A DNA stretch of 64,000 bases from the IMG/VR virus record IMGVR_UViG_3300023174_000079, positions 1-64,000 of that record; one strand, given 5' to 3'. The stretch's first letter is position 1; each line of letters starts with the position of its first letter. The notes under the pieces were generated by a model, which made no database searches, was not told the origin of the DNA, and saw only the letters and a program-made list of their open reading frames with translations. A program made the translations under genes and the position numbers. Below, in pieces: positions 32,829-41,186 of this stretch. This stretch comes from a virus.

Positions 32829-35165
32829 TTATGCTACGATCTCAGAGAAGTTTTGATTTGTTCTTGTAGCGTAGAAGTTAACAAGTACATACTCCGCAGT
32901 ACGGACTGGCTTGATGTAGATATCAACAACAAGCGAGTTATCATCAATAACAGCGGGTGTATTGTTACGTTCATCACAGATTAACAAGTAATCATAGAGA
33001 CCGGCTGAGTTCTTTGCATTGTCAAAGATTGGTGTGAGAACGTTCTTAACTTGAGTTCTTGTAAAGAGTGTATTAGGTTCGAATACATAGTTTCTTGCAA
33101 CAAGATTTGTCTGATTTTCAAGTGTTAAGAACAACCTGCGGACGTTAATACGATCGAAAGCGCTTGGAAGCTTTGACATGGTCTTCTGACCATAAACGAC
33201 ATAACCTTCGTTCGGGAAGAACGCGACTGGATTGAGAGAGATCTTATAAAGTTGATCGCGCTGCTTTTGCTTAGGATAGACAGCAATGTCAGTAATACCG
33301 TTAACAACACCGCGACGGAAGCCAGCAGGAGCTGTCCAAGGCTGGTAGTTGGCGTCGGTGTTAGCCATGATAGCTGCAGCAAATCCTGAGAACGGTACCC
33401 AAACGAGTCTGCTTGAAGATTGGTCAGGTACTTGTACTGCGTTTGCATATACAGCTGTGTAGCTGTTATTGATAAAGCTAAACTGGTTATATAGCGGCCA
33501 GTAGATATTTGTGCTAAAGTCCTTATTAGGATCATCAAGAGTCTTAACGCCGTTCTGAACAAAGATGTTTGTAAGAGGGTCGGCGATGAAGAGGTGATCT
33601 TTGCGCTTGTTTGCTGTGAAGTTAACGAACTGTGAAGCAACAGCCTTGTAGTTAAGTGCAATTTGAGCACTAGCACCTGTACCATCTTGTGCTGTTAATG
33701 CATTGATATCTGTACCGGTATAAGGAACGCTATCATCGAAGTAACCAGAGGTTGTCGGGTTGAAGGAATTTGCGTAAATTGTACCAAGACCGGCTTCAGT
33801 TACAATGGATAGCGGATAGAGATCGGCATTATCCACGAGGTTGAGCATATTGTTAACCTTTGTAGGTACATCGCCGATAACTTTTGTTGTAACATTTTCA
33901 ACAGCGTAGTCACCGAGAGCGACAAGACTATTTGTTGAGCCGTATTGTGTAATAAGTGCGCTATAGGTAGCGGATGTTGCGCCAGTGCGGGTCGCAAAAG
34001 CGATATCATTGGCGTCGGTTCCAAGAGGCGTAGCGCGTGCACTGTTTAAGAAACGAACACTCTTGTTAGGCACGCCGCTAAGGTTAAGCCATGATGTTGT
34101 ATTCTTATTGGAGATATAAGGATTAACAAGGGTAATGATGTTATTGGAATTGTTTTCAACTTGCTCAATGAAATAGCTTGTTGCAGGCCCACCGTTTGGG
34201 TTGTTGATTTGACGATAGTAATCAAGCGAGGCGTTATACCCTTCCTGTAAGACGTAGTCAAGCTGGATGGTGTCGGGTGAGAATACAGATTGACGGAGCT
34301 TAAATACACCGATATTAACTGTATCGTTAAATGCTGTTGACGATGTATCGAATGTCGGGATATTTTCCACAACTTCAGAAATACTGCCGTTAGCGCCAAG
34401 TGTTGTAGCAGAGAGCGAGAATGTTAAACGCTGACTTGGAACAGTTACGTAGTTGCCTGGCGTGATGAATCCGTTTGTATTAACAGATTGAACGGAGTTG
34501 AAATCATCAAATTGTGTGGCTGGGTTAAGAGCGGTATTGTCAGCAAGAGCTATATATGTACCTTCAAAGCGGCTGTTAACAGAGGCTTGGGCTTTATTAA
34601 GAACGATTAAGCCAGCATTAGCTAATTGCGATAATGAGCTAAATGTTGCTTGACCGCCGCTAGCGCTCCATGTATAGGCGTCGCCTCGAAGAACGGAAAG
34701 GTAATCAGATTCGTTTAGTGTAACGTGTGTTGGCGCGCCAAAGAAGTATGTAACACCTGCAGTAGAGACGGAATAGTTGAGCGTTGATGATGTAAGAGTA
34801 ACGACTGCTGTTGAGGCGGGGTTAGCTGAAAGTGTAGCAGTAACTACGGGATAAACAAGGGCACTGTACTGACTTGTTGTACCGAGACCGGCTCCACCAC
34901 CGTAGGGAATACGATAGCAAGTAACATTAGCAGGTGACTGAAAAACGGCTTTTGCAGACTGATAGAAGTAACGCTCAGCTGCGTTTGTAGGTGTACCGAA
35001 AATCTGTTCAAATTCAGATAATGTGCTTACCTGAACAGGATCAGAGGAAGGGCCCTTAGGAGCGAAGCCGGGAATTAAGATATTTGTTGATGAGGCGAGA
35101 TTTGCTCTAAGTGAAAGATCGACTTCACTAATTTGTACGCCGGGACTTTGAATTGTACGTGCCAT
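32829..35165 (-). CDS. 18: Contractile tail sheath protein gp18
   Basis: This 778-residue protein should form the contractile sheath. The start (TIQSPGVQISEVDLSLRANL, then TNILIPGFAPKGP) is the conserved N-terminus of T4-type sheaths. The C-terminal region has FAAIMANTDANYQPWTAPAG then GVNGITDIAVYPKQKQRDQL, NPVAFFPNEGYVVYGQKTM and INVRRLFLTLENQT, the conserved sheath core. Length is near the 659 residues of T4 gp18 plus a longer outer domain. It has a CATAAATA late box. Confidence 0.95.
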   Translation of the reverse strand: MARTIQSPGVQISEVDLSLRANLASSTNILIPGFAPKGPSSDPVQVSTLSEFEQIFGTPTNAAERYFYQSAKAVFQSPANVTCYRIPYGGGAGLGTTSQYSALVYPVVTATLSANPASTAVVTLTSSTLNYSVSTAGVTYFFGAPTHVTLNESDYLSVLRGDAYTWSASGGQATFSSLSQLANAGLIVLNKAQASVNSRFEGTYIALADNTALNPATQFDDFNSVQSVNTNGFITPGNYVTVPSQRLTFSLSATTLGANGSISEVVENIPTFDTSSTAFNDTVNIGVFKLRQSVFSPDTIQLDYVLQEGYNASLDYYRQINNPNGGPATSYFIEQVENNSNNIITLVNPYISNKNTTSWLNLSGVPNKSVRFLNSARATPLGTDANDIAFATRTGATSATYSALITQYGSTNSLVALGDYAVENVTTKVIGDVPTKVNNMLNLVDNADLYPLSIVTEAGLGTIYANSFNPTTSGYFDDSVPYTGTDINALTAQDGTGASAQIALNYKAVASQFVNFTANKRKDHLFIADPLTNIFVQNGVKTLDDPNKDFSTNIYWPLYNQFSFINNSYTAVYANAVQVPDQSSSRLVWVPFSGFAAAIMANTDANYQPWTAPAGFRRGVVNGITDIAVYPKQKQRDQLYKISLNPVAFFPNEGYVVYGQKTMSKLPSAFDRINVRRLFLTLENQTNLVARNYVFEPNTLFTRTQVKNVLTPIFDNAKNSAGLYDYLLICDERNNTPAVIDDNSLVVDIYIKPVRTAEYVLVNFYATRTNQNFSEIVA

Positions 35166-35171
35166 ATAAAG

Positions 35172-35179
35172 TATTTATG
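35172..35179 (-). promoter_or_regulatory. Late promoter box CATAAATA
   Basis: On the minus strand, six bases upstream of the sheath ATG at 35165. Confidence 0.7.
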
Positions 35180-35205
35180 GACATCGGGAAATATTTTTTT
35201 AGCTT

Positions 35206-35829
35206 TTACAGACTTTCTATTTCGTAAATGGGTGTTACAATGAGCTGGGAGTAGCTAATGGTCATTGTCGACTCAATTGCACCTCCATCCTTGTAGTTGT
35301 ATGAAATGCCGCCGAGATTTGTAGGGAAAGCATCAATATATTTGAACTCTATGACACGCTTATTATATTCATCAAGGCCGTATACGGATATTGTTGTTTT
35401 ATATTGACTATATTGGCCTTTAGCAGCAGATTCGACGACGGTTTGAGTAGGATATGTTAAATCGGTACTATCATAAGTGTTCAATTTATCGTCGTTTAAC
35501 AGATTGAGCCAGGTATAGATAACCCAGTAGTTATTAAACCGATTATCCACAATAAACTCCACTGTAACCGGTGGATAAGGATCGCGGGCGTGCGACGTTA
35601 CAGTTTGTGTCTGCCCGGCGTACCGATTTTGTACTGCAGGGACAGAGATTTCTGGAATTACTGTTCCTGCTACAGAAAACTGCATAGTATCAGGTAAGAT
35701 ATTAACATTATCCCGTACAAATTTTGATGTAATCTGCTTTAAAGCAGGTGGTACATCGAGGACAAGAAGAAATTTATCTTTCCTTGAAAGGTTGAACGGA
35801 CTTTGTGTATAATCAATAGCGTTTGACAT
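35206..35829 (-). CDS. Tail-tube-fold structural protein
   Basis: A 207-residue protein with FLLVLDVPPALKQI, a VAGTVIPEISVPAV strand, then VTVEFIVDNRFNNYWVIYTW and SVYGLDEYNKRVIEFKYIDA with an IESTMTISYSQL end. This is the pattern of tube-fold proteins related to gp19 and gp54. It lies between terL and the sheath gene, where T4 has no tube gene. A tail terminator or second tube-like protein is the best guess. It follows the terL C-fragment by four bases. Confidence 0.55.
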   Translation of the reverse strand: MSNAIDYTQSPFNLSRKDKFLLVLDVPPALKQITSKFVRDNVNILPDTMQFSVAGTVIPEISVPAVQNRYAGQTQTVTSHARDPYPPVTVEFIVDNRFNNYWVIYTWLNLLNDDKLNTYDSTDLTYPTQTVVESAAKGQYSQYKTTISVYGLDEYNKRVIEFKYIDAFPTNLGGISYNYKDGGAIESTMTISYSQLIVTPIYEIESL

Positions 35830-35833
35830 AAAA

Positions 35834-37042
35834 TTAGCCTAATAATTTCCAGCCCTGTTCTTCCATATCATTAATATCAGTTTTTTCCGGTGAATCACCG
35901 ATATCAAAAAGAATAGGCATTGGTGTACCTTCTTCCTTATGTTGTTCATTATTGTACATGGATGTAGGGTTAATAAAATATTTAATACCGTAATCCAGTG
36001 ATTTAATATGAAGCGGTCGTTTATTATCATCTAAATCAACTATCTCATAATACTTCTCTGTAATCTCATTTTCTAAAATCATTAACGACCAAATTAAACT
36101 CATGACTCGGTCATCGTGGTTACCGTTACCGGGTTTTGTCGACCAGGTACCATTAGGATAACGAACAAAGTTTTTTATCTCCATTAACGTCTTAATGTCT
36201 TTAATTCTTACAACGTTGAGTTCGTTCATCCAATAACGCATATTCATGACACCCTTATATTTTGTATTAGTGTGCGCTACAACCCCTGGTTTATTGAAGA
36301 CTTTGTCACCTGCTTTTGACCCGTATGTTACAATATTCTCATATCCAATATTATTTTTTAATTGATCAACAACCTGCGCGCCGCAATTATTTCTCTCAAT
36401 TAAAGCTGGAGGATTACCCCAATGCTGTAGGATTTCATGTAATTTTGTTGTAAAATTGTACGGGCTAATGTCATTATTATGGTAAATTGCCACTTGTTCT
36501 ATACTACGTAAATCAGTAATATCCAGAACTTGGATAACCGAAGCTGCTTCCTTTACACCTTCTGCTACGTCAACGCCAACTACATAAAGACGTTCTTTAT
36601 CTGGTTCTTTCCAGAGAAGATAATGACCATCGTCAAAAACAAATGTTGGTTCTTGGCATTCAGCCTTTAACTGATCGAAGAAAGCTTCATCAATAGCGCT
36701 TTCACCAGACTGTAAAAAGCAGTTATGTACATGTATATCGTTGGCGTAATATGTATTGCCGTTAGATACGTTTATAAGATCATAAACATCCTCGTAACCG
36801 TCAGGTTGAATATCTGTAATGAGCTCTGTCTTTTTATTCTTAAGTTCAAGTACATCACCCACTTTAAGTGTATTAGCTAAAACAGGTTCACCTTTAATAA
36901 CAAACGGGTGATCATATGTTACCCTTATCTGTTTATTTAATGTATTAAATTTTAGTACAGGTTTGTGAAGTTTACGTATACCCTCAAAAGACATGTACCC
37001 ATTTGGTGTCAAGACTTTATAATTACTTTTATTTATTTTCAT
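35834..37042 (-). CDS. 17: Terminase large subunit gp17, C-terminal half fused to split C-intein
   Basis: The 402-residue product has a 107-residue C-intein followed by a 295-residue C-extein. The extein carries the nuclease half of the terminase: VVGVDVAEGVKEA (acidic metal-binding residue), ALIERNNCGAQVVDQL and HDDRVMSLIWSL. Trans-splicing with the N-terminal gene would join FGN to CFLQSGES and restore a terminase of about 573 residues, near the 610 of T4 gp17. The ATG at 37042, which overlaps the endonuclease gene by 14 bases, is preferred over 37066 because it starts the intein fragment directly. Confidence 0.9.
   Translation of the reverse strand: MKINKSNYKVLTPNGYMSFEGIRKLHKPVLKFNTLNKQIRVTYDHPFVIKGEPVLANTLKVGDVLELKNKKTELITDIQPDGYEDVYDLINVSNGNTYYANDIHVHNCFLQSGESAIDEAFFDQLKAECQEPTFVFDDGHYLLWKEPDKERLYVVGVDVAEGVKEAASVIQVLDITDLRSIEQVAIYHNNDISPYNFTTKLHEILQHWGNPPALIERNNCGAQVVDQLKNNIGYENIVTYGSKAGDKVFNKPGVVAHTNTKYKGVMNMRYWMNELNVVRIKDIKTLMEIKNFVRYPNGTWSTKPGNGNHDDRVMSLIWSLMILENEITEKYYEIVDLDDNKRPLHIKSLDYGIKYFINPTSMYNNEQHKEEGTPMPILFDIGDSPEKTDINDMEEQGWKLLG
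36722..37042 (-). other. Split intein, C-terminal fragment (107 aa)
   Basis: Residues 1-107 of the downstream terminase gene. Visible blocks are VLTPNGYMSFEGI near the start, block B VTYDHP (T-x-x-H), VGDVLEL, block F VYDLINVSNGNTYYANDI and block G HVHN, with Cys as the +1 extein residue. Since only block A is missing, this is an atypical split with a long C-part, as in the AceL-TerL type from Antarctic lake metagenomes. Confidence 0.9.
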
Positions 37043-37976
37043 AATCCCATATAATTTTAAAATCACACTTCAAGTGATCTTGTATTTCCTTTTGTCGGTT
37101 TGTGTCTCTCTGTTTTTGAGCCTCGTATGTATGATAGTGTTCGTATACTTCATATATGGTATTCGTTTCGTGGCAGTAGCCGTCTGGATAATATCCTATA
37201 ATAGAGAAATTTCTATCAATTTTACAATTATCAATTTTTTCCTGCTCATTGAGCAATTGCGTTTCATGACGTCCTATTGCATGAAACTTTGTATCTGCAC
37301 GGGATGCACGTTTTTGGTAAGCGATTCTACCTGCGAGTTGACGTTTTCTTCTTCTTTCTAGATTCTGTTCGGGTAGGTAGCGTAGCATATAAAATTTTTG
37401 CTCCCAGTCTTCACCGTATAAATATTTAAAATGGTCTTTAGAATTTGGACCAAGAGCGCAACCACGACGCTTGCAGTAGGATTTTTCTGTAATTTTTCGC
37501 TCTGTGGGTGAAAACATAATATATGTTCCACAGCGGCAGTAGTGTTTGCTATCGAATGTAAAATTATATTTTCCAGCGATTAATAGTCTAAATGATAGTG
37601 TAAATCTAGGATGCCTGCAGTACATCTTATATTTGTCTGTATAATAAAACAGTGCTTTGTATAATTCAGGATTATCTTTAATGAGTGTGCGTCCCTTTGC
37701 CTTGCCGAGATATTTTGTATAGTGGTAATTGCTGCTGTTTAGTATGTCGTGGAGCTGTAATTGTGTATATGTTACTTCGATTGAATTTAATTTATTTTGT
37801 AACTTATGATAATACTGCTTTGTTCTCTCTGCGCAGGCTTTCAATGTGCCTGAGCCGTATGTACCGTATTTTAGATAATTGGTCTCACGTCTCTTTAGAT
37901 TAGCTGCAATTTTTTTTTCAGGATCTATGTCATAATAGGTCAAATAGTTCCTTGATGGTAATTGCTTGTTGCTCAT
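37029..37976 (-). CDS. Homing endonuclease, Vsr-like/EDxHD family, inside the split terminase gene
   Basis: A 315-residue protein encoded between the two terminase fragments, overlapping the first by 47 bases and the second by 14. The C-terminal 58 residues have the Vsr-like pattern GYYPDGYCHETNTIYEVYEHYH (Asp265, Glu276, His280/His282), then RDTNRQKEIQDHL and IIWDYE. A likely zinc ribbon lies at Cys147, Cys149, Cys168 and Cys173. Free-standing nucleases of this family were described within genes fractured by split inteins. It probably cuts intein-free terL alleles so that the whole insert is copied in. It has no intein blocks of its own. Confidence 0.8.
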   Translation of the reverse strand: MSNKQLPSRNYLTYYDIDPEKKIAANLKRRETNYLKYGTYGSGTLKACAERTKQYYHKLQNKLNSIEVTYTQLQLHDILNSSNYHYTKYLGKAKGRTLIKDNPELYKALFYYTDKYKMYCRHPRFTLSFRLLIAGKYNFTFDSKHYCRCGTYIMFSPTERKITEKSYCKRRGCALGPNSKDHFKYLYGEDWEQKFYMLRYLPEQNLERRRKRQLAGRIAYQKRASRADTKFHAIGRHETQLLNEQEKIDNCKIDRNFSIIGYYPDGYCHETNTIYEVYEHYHTYEAQKQRDTNRQKEIQDHLKCDFKIIWDYENK

Positions 37977-39897
37977 TATTATTATTTATTACATCAAGAT
38001 TACTTTCCCCGGTTACACAATTACCGAACTCCTGGTCGAATTTTTCTCTACTGCCCATCTCACGGATTGTCTTGTTCTTCCATTTTTCATCCCTACCAGG
38101 AACCTCCCACCAGTCAACACGTTCTGCCTTCCATCCATTGTGTTTTTCTGGATCTTCTTCCATAGCTCCTTCATAAAGTTCATGAAACAGATTACCGGTT
38201 CCATTAGGTGTACTAGCTACGAAAATTTTTGATTTCTTAGAAGATGAAATAATAGGGTAGACAGAGGCCCAGAATTCTTCAACAAGGTGATTATCGATAA
38301 AGGCTAACTCATCTAATAGGACAACATTTACGGAATCGCCGCGGCCGGCGTCACTGCTTGTTGTACTAATACCAATACTTGAACCATTAGCTAATGACAT
38401 CGATGTTTTACCGTACTCAACAACACCAGGCTTTAGATAATTCGGTAATTTTTCATAAGCCATCCTAACGCGCTTAAAAATATTAATAGCGGTTGATTCT
38501 TTGTTAGCAACAATAAGAACGCGTTGATCGGGTTGAAAACATACTATCCAGAGAGCGTATATAGTAAAGAGAGTAGTATTGTGTGTGGGTATTAACTGCT
38601 TACCAGCGAGATATAAATTATCTACACTATCAACAGTAATACATCTAACAGGTACCGACGGCACTTCAACAATTTGTTTTATATAATGCCATTGTGCGCG
38701 AAGATGCGACTGTACAGTAGGCGGCTTTACCTGAATTCTACTACGCTTAAACGGTAGACGACATACAAATTCTATTGGCTTAAATGTAACGATAGCGGAG
38801 ATATTACATTCAACGCCTCTCAATTTAGGTACATACTCTTTATATGTAACTTTATATCCAAGACTAGTTATGAGCTCTTTAACCTGCTTGGCTAATTCTA
38901 AATTTGTATTATAAAAACATGCATTTCCTCTATCATTAATATACCCATCACTATCAATAAGCCCTTGTAGTAGAGCGAGTCGCTGCTGTCTGCTTGCAAG
39001 CATGTACTCATTAGGAATATGCTTATTGTTTTTTAGGTTATTGTTTTTGATTAATCCGGATAAACTTTCTGTGTGTAAATTTTTTGTTGATGTTATTCTC
39101 AACGTATATACCTCTTTCTTATATTCATGTAAAATTAATTTGTCGAATTGTTTTTGCTGTGTATTAAGAATATCTATAATTTCGTGTATATCTCGTCTAC
39201 CTACAGTTATAGTACCACTAGCACTCGCTCCGTCCCCTAGCCACAATCCAAGCACATAAGGCTCAATAGGTAGTTCCTTTTCAATTCCCGTTACTCCGTT
39301 TATACATACAGGTATTCTATGATTAGGTTCTTTGCAGTATGGCGCGTATAATGTATCGACAATCTGCTGCGTAGTTTTTACTGTACCACTTGTCTTTCTT
39401 TCATTTCTCGATTCTGTAAACCATAGATGATCTGCATCGGCAATAATTTCCTCACCATTATCAAATATTACTTTATAACATTTACGGTTATCAAGGGTCT
39501 CGTGGGCATGCACGATGTTGCAAGGTTCACCATCAGCTCCGTATACTCGATCGCCTTTCTTAAGCTCACCCATTGTTGACCACCCGGATGTGGTTAATAT
39601 CGGCGTATCTAGTGCAAGTGCCTTACCACTCTGTCTACTTGATAACATACATACAAATCGATTATCACGGAGCGACCGAAGGATGCGTTTTTGATAGAGA
39701 TGGAGTTGTATTTTTATCTTACCTTCATCAAGATTTGTAATATAAAAGAAATTTTCAGCAAAATATAAAATATTTTTTTTACATTTTTCTATATCCTTTA
39801 TCCACTCTGGATTCGAGCTATAGTCAAACAAAGCATCCGGTGTCGGTAAGCTTTCATTACCTAGATAAAACTGCTGTTTCTCTTTTTTAGTAGCCAT
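37930..39897 (-). CDS. 17: Terminase large subunit gp17, N-terminal half with internal class 3 intein and split N-intein
   Basis: The 655-residue product has, in order, extein 1-92 ending in SSRQSGK, a 348-residue intein (93-440), extein 441-626 and a 29-residue N-intein (627-655). Removing the first intein restores the Walker A SRQSGKTTL. The second extein has Walker B VVLLDELAF and motif III STPNGTG of the packaging ATPase. Thus the ATPase is encoded here and the nuclease in the downstream fragment. Both cis-splicing and trans-splicing are needed to make a whole DNA-packaging motor. Confidence 0.92.
   Translation of the reverse strand: MATKKEKQQFYLGNESLPTPDALFDYSSNPEWIKDIEKCKKNILYFAENFFYITNLDEGKIKIQLHLYQKRILRSLRDNRFVCMLSSRQSGKALALDTPILTTSGWSTMGELKKGDRVYGADGEPCNIVHAHETLDNRKCYKVIFDNGEEIIADADHLWFTESRNERKTSGTVKTTQQIVDTLYAPYCKEPNHRIPVCINGVTGIEKELPIEPYVLGLWLGDGASASGTITVGRRDIHEIIDILNTQQKQFDKLILHEYKKEVYTLRITSTKNLHTESLSGLIKNNNLKNNKHIPNEYMLASRQQRLALLQGLIDSDGYINDRGNACFYNTNLELAKQVKELITSLGYKVTYKEYVPKLRGVECNISAIVTFKPIEFVCRLPFKRSRIQVKPPTVQSHLRAQWHYIKQIVEVPSVPVRCITVDSVDNLYLAGKQLIPTHNTTLFTIYALWIVCFQPDQRVLIVANKESTAINIFKRVRMAYEKLPNYLKPGVVEYGKTSMSLANGSSIGISTTSSDAGRGDSVNVVLLDELAFIDNHLVEEFWASVYPIISSSKKSKIFVASTPNGTGNLFHELYEGAMEEDPEKHNGWKAERVDWWEVPGRDEKWKNKTIREMGSREKFDQEFGNCVTGESNLDVINNNNEQQAITIKELFDLL
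37933..38019 (-). other. Split intein, N-terminal fragment (29 aa)
   Basis: The last 29 residues before the stop, CVTGESNLDVINNNNEQQAI then TIKELFDLL. Cys1 follows FGN of the terminase and only block A is present. Its short length marks an atypically split intein. Confidence 0.9.
38578..39621 (-). other. Class 3 intein with LAGLIDADG endonuclease in terminase Walker A
   Basis: 348 residues between SGK and TTL of the P-loop. It starts with Ala (ALALDTPILTTSGW) instead of Cys/Ser and ends THN. Trp67 (DADHLW, block B), Cys327 (VRCITVD, block F) and Thr346 (PTHN, block G) form the WCT triad of class 3 inteins. A homing endonuclease domain lies between, with LAGLIDADG motifs VLGLWLGDG (Asp130) and LLQGLIDSDG (Asp225). 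No frameshift or missing catalytic residue is seen, so splicing and cleavage should both work. Confidence 0.92.
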
Positions 39898-39901
39898 TTA
39901 G

Positions 39902-39909
39902 TATAAATA
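39902..39909 (+). promoter_or_regulatory. Late promoter box TATAAATA (consensus)
   Basis: A perfect late box ten bases before the ATG at 39920, lying in the 22-base gap between the divergent terL and plus-strand genes. No good separate promoter for terL was seen. Confidence 0.7.
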
Positions 39910-39919
39910 ATTAGGCAAT

Positions 39920-40771
39920 ATGAATAAAGCACGCAATCTCGTTGAAATTGGTGAATTCTACGCCTCAACAGTACTTACTGAAGGTAAGAAGAATTTCCCG
40001 CCTAAGGACACTTTCGCTACATCTGGTAAGAAAACATCTGATGCTGTATTACCTAAAGGTTTAAAGACAAAAGCTTATGATAAGCGCGGGCCTTTAAGCA
40101 ATAAAAATGAAGAAGCTCTCGTTAAGCCTCTTGAGGCTAAGGACGCCAAGGGTAAGAATACTTTTACTGGAGTTGAAAATCTTTCGTTGGCCCCAGAAAA
40201 AATGGAAGTGGAGACTATAAATAATTTTATGAACAAATCTATTTTTGATCGCCTCTACGAGGACGTTATGTCCGACAATATCAATTCACCTGCTGACGCT
40301 GAACAGCACGACGCCGAAGCTCTCGACCTTCCTGGTACAGAAGAGCACGAAGGTGAAGTAACAATTACCCTTGATCGTGAACTTGCTACTAAGCTTCACG
40401 ACGTTCTTATGGCCGTTCTCGGTTCTGAAGAAGAGCATATCGGTGATGAAGAGGGTGAGCTCGAAGGTGAAGAAGCTGAAGAGTGTGATGATACACTTCC
40501 TGAAGCTACCGAACTTAAGGAGCTTCCTACTAGCGCTGGTACATCACTTCAATCAAAGAATAATAAGGTTGGTGACGTAACTGCAAAGAGCGTTGATGGT
40601 AAGCACGGCGACGGTACTGTTGACAATAAGGTCGATGGTAGCGGTAAGCCTATCAAGGATATCAAGATCGGTGCCGGTGTTAAGGCCGATACAACAGCTG
40701 TTAGTGGTAAGAGTAACGTCGTTGCTTCTTCAAAGACCTCTAAGGTTGGTACATATCTTGCCGGTAAGTAA
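39920..40771 (+). CDS. Acidic late protein, probable head-associated or scaffold-like
   Basis: A 283-residue protein of unknown family. The N-terminus ends in STVLTEGKK, with L-T-E a possible prohead-protease site (Glu21). A second segment near residue 105 (SIFDRLYEDVM, L-Y-E) looks like the start of phage core or head proteins. A very acidic stretch follows (EEEHIGDEEGELEGEEAEE), then a Gly/Lys/Asp-rich tail. It has a consensus late box and a strong terminator behind it, so it is a single-gene late unit. A head role is inference. Confidence 0.55.
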   Translation: MNKARNLVEIGEFYASTVLTEGKKNFPPKDTFATSGKKTSDAVLPKGLKTKAYDKRGPLSNKNEEALVKPLEAKDAKGKNTFTGVENLSLAPEKMEVETINNFMNKSIFDRLYEDVMSDNINSPADAEQHDAEALDLPGTEEHEGEVTITLDRELATKLHDVLMAVLGSEEEHIGDEEGELEGEEAEECDDTLPEATELKELPTSAGTSLQSKNNKVGDVTAKSVDGKHGDGTVDNKVDGSGKPIKDIKIGAGVKADTTAVSGKSNVVASSKTSKVGTYLAGK

Positions 40772-40794
40772 TATATAAAAATAGATTATAAATT

Positions 40795-40824
40795 AAAGGG
40801 CCTTAGAATAAGGCCCTTTTTTTT
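40795..40824 (+). terminator. Rho-independent terminator
   Basis: An 11-bp stem (AAAGGGCCTTA / TAAGGCCCTTT) with a GAA loop, followed by T's to 40824. It ends the 39920-40771 transcript. The late box of the next gene begins two bases later. Confidence 0.9.
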
Positions 40825-40825
40825 G

Positions 40826-40833
40826 TATAAATA
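40826..40833 (+). promoter_or_regulatory. Late promoter box TATAAATA (consensus)
   Basis: A perfect box abutting the terminator T-tract, five bases upstream of the GTG at 40839. Confidence 0.75.
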
Positions 40834-40838
40834 TATCT

Positions 40839-41186
40839 GTGAAGAGCTTTAAAGACTTTATTTTCGAAAGGTTTAATCCTCATTTTAATAAAAAGACAGG
40901 TGAGGCAAGACAGCACCGTCATATGGCTAATATGATTCCAGATGTTAATTCGCATTCTGCTACAGGTGGAAAGACTGTTCCTGAGTACTGTAAGCATGAT
41001 AATAACGCTGTACAAGAATTTGAAACACTTAAGACGATGAACAAAGGTACAAAGACGATTAATCTTGCTAAAGCTCGTAAACTTAAGGATCAATTTAATC
41101 TTAGTGAGTTCAAAGGTACCCTTGGCAACACAGGGATACATTTAGCTCCACATCATGAACCAGGTTTCTTTACGCTAACCAAATAA
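40839..41186 (+). CDS. Unknown late protein with T4-like capsid-targeting N-terminus
   Basis: A 115-residue basic, His-rich protein. Its start, MKSFKDFIFERF, closely parallels the capsid-targeting peptide of T4 internal head proteins (MKTYQEFIAEA), and I-F-E fits the gp21 protease site. The body has a small domain with HLAPHHEPGFF at the end. It starts at GTG five bases after a consensus late box. The stop overlaps the gp14 start (TAATG), so both proteins come from one message. Confidence 0.6.
   Translation: MKSFKDFIFERFNPHFNKKTGEARQHRHMANMIPDVNSHSATGGKTVPEYCKHDNNAVQEFETLKTMNKGTKTINLAKARKLKDQFNLSEFKGTLGNTGIHLAPHHEPGFFTLTK

Noticed and set aside
37685-37903. Plus-strand ORFs across the endonuclease and terminase genes
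   Set aside because: They overlap well-supported minus-strand genes, lack signals and have no recognisable protein features.
35834-39897. Reading the broken terminase as a pseudogene, frameshift or group I intron
   Set aside because: The breaks fall exactly at intein borders (Cys1 after FGN; HN before Cys), intein blocks are intact on both sides, and the exteins join into a normal-length terminase.
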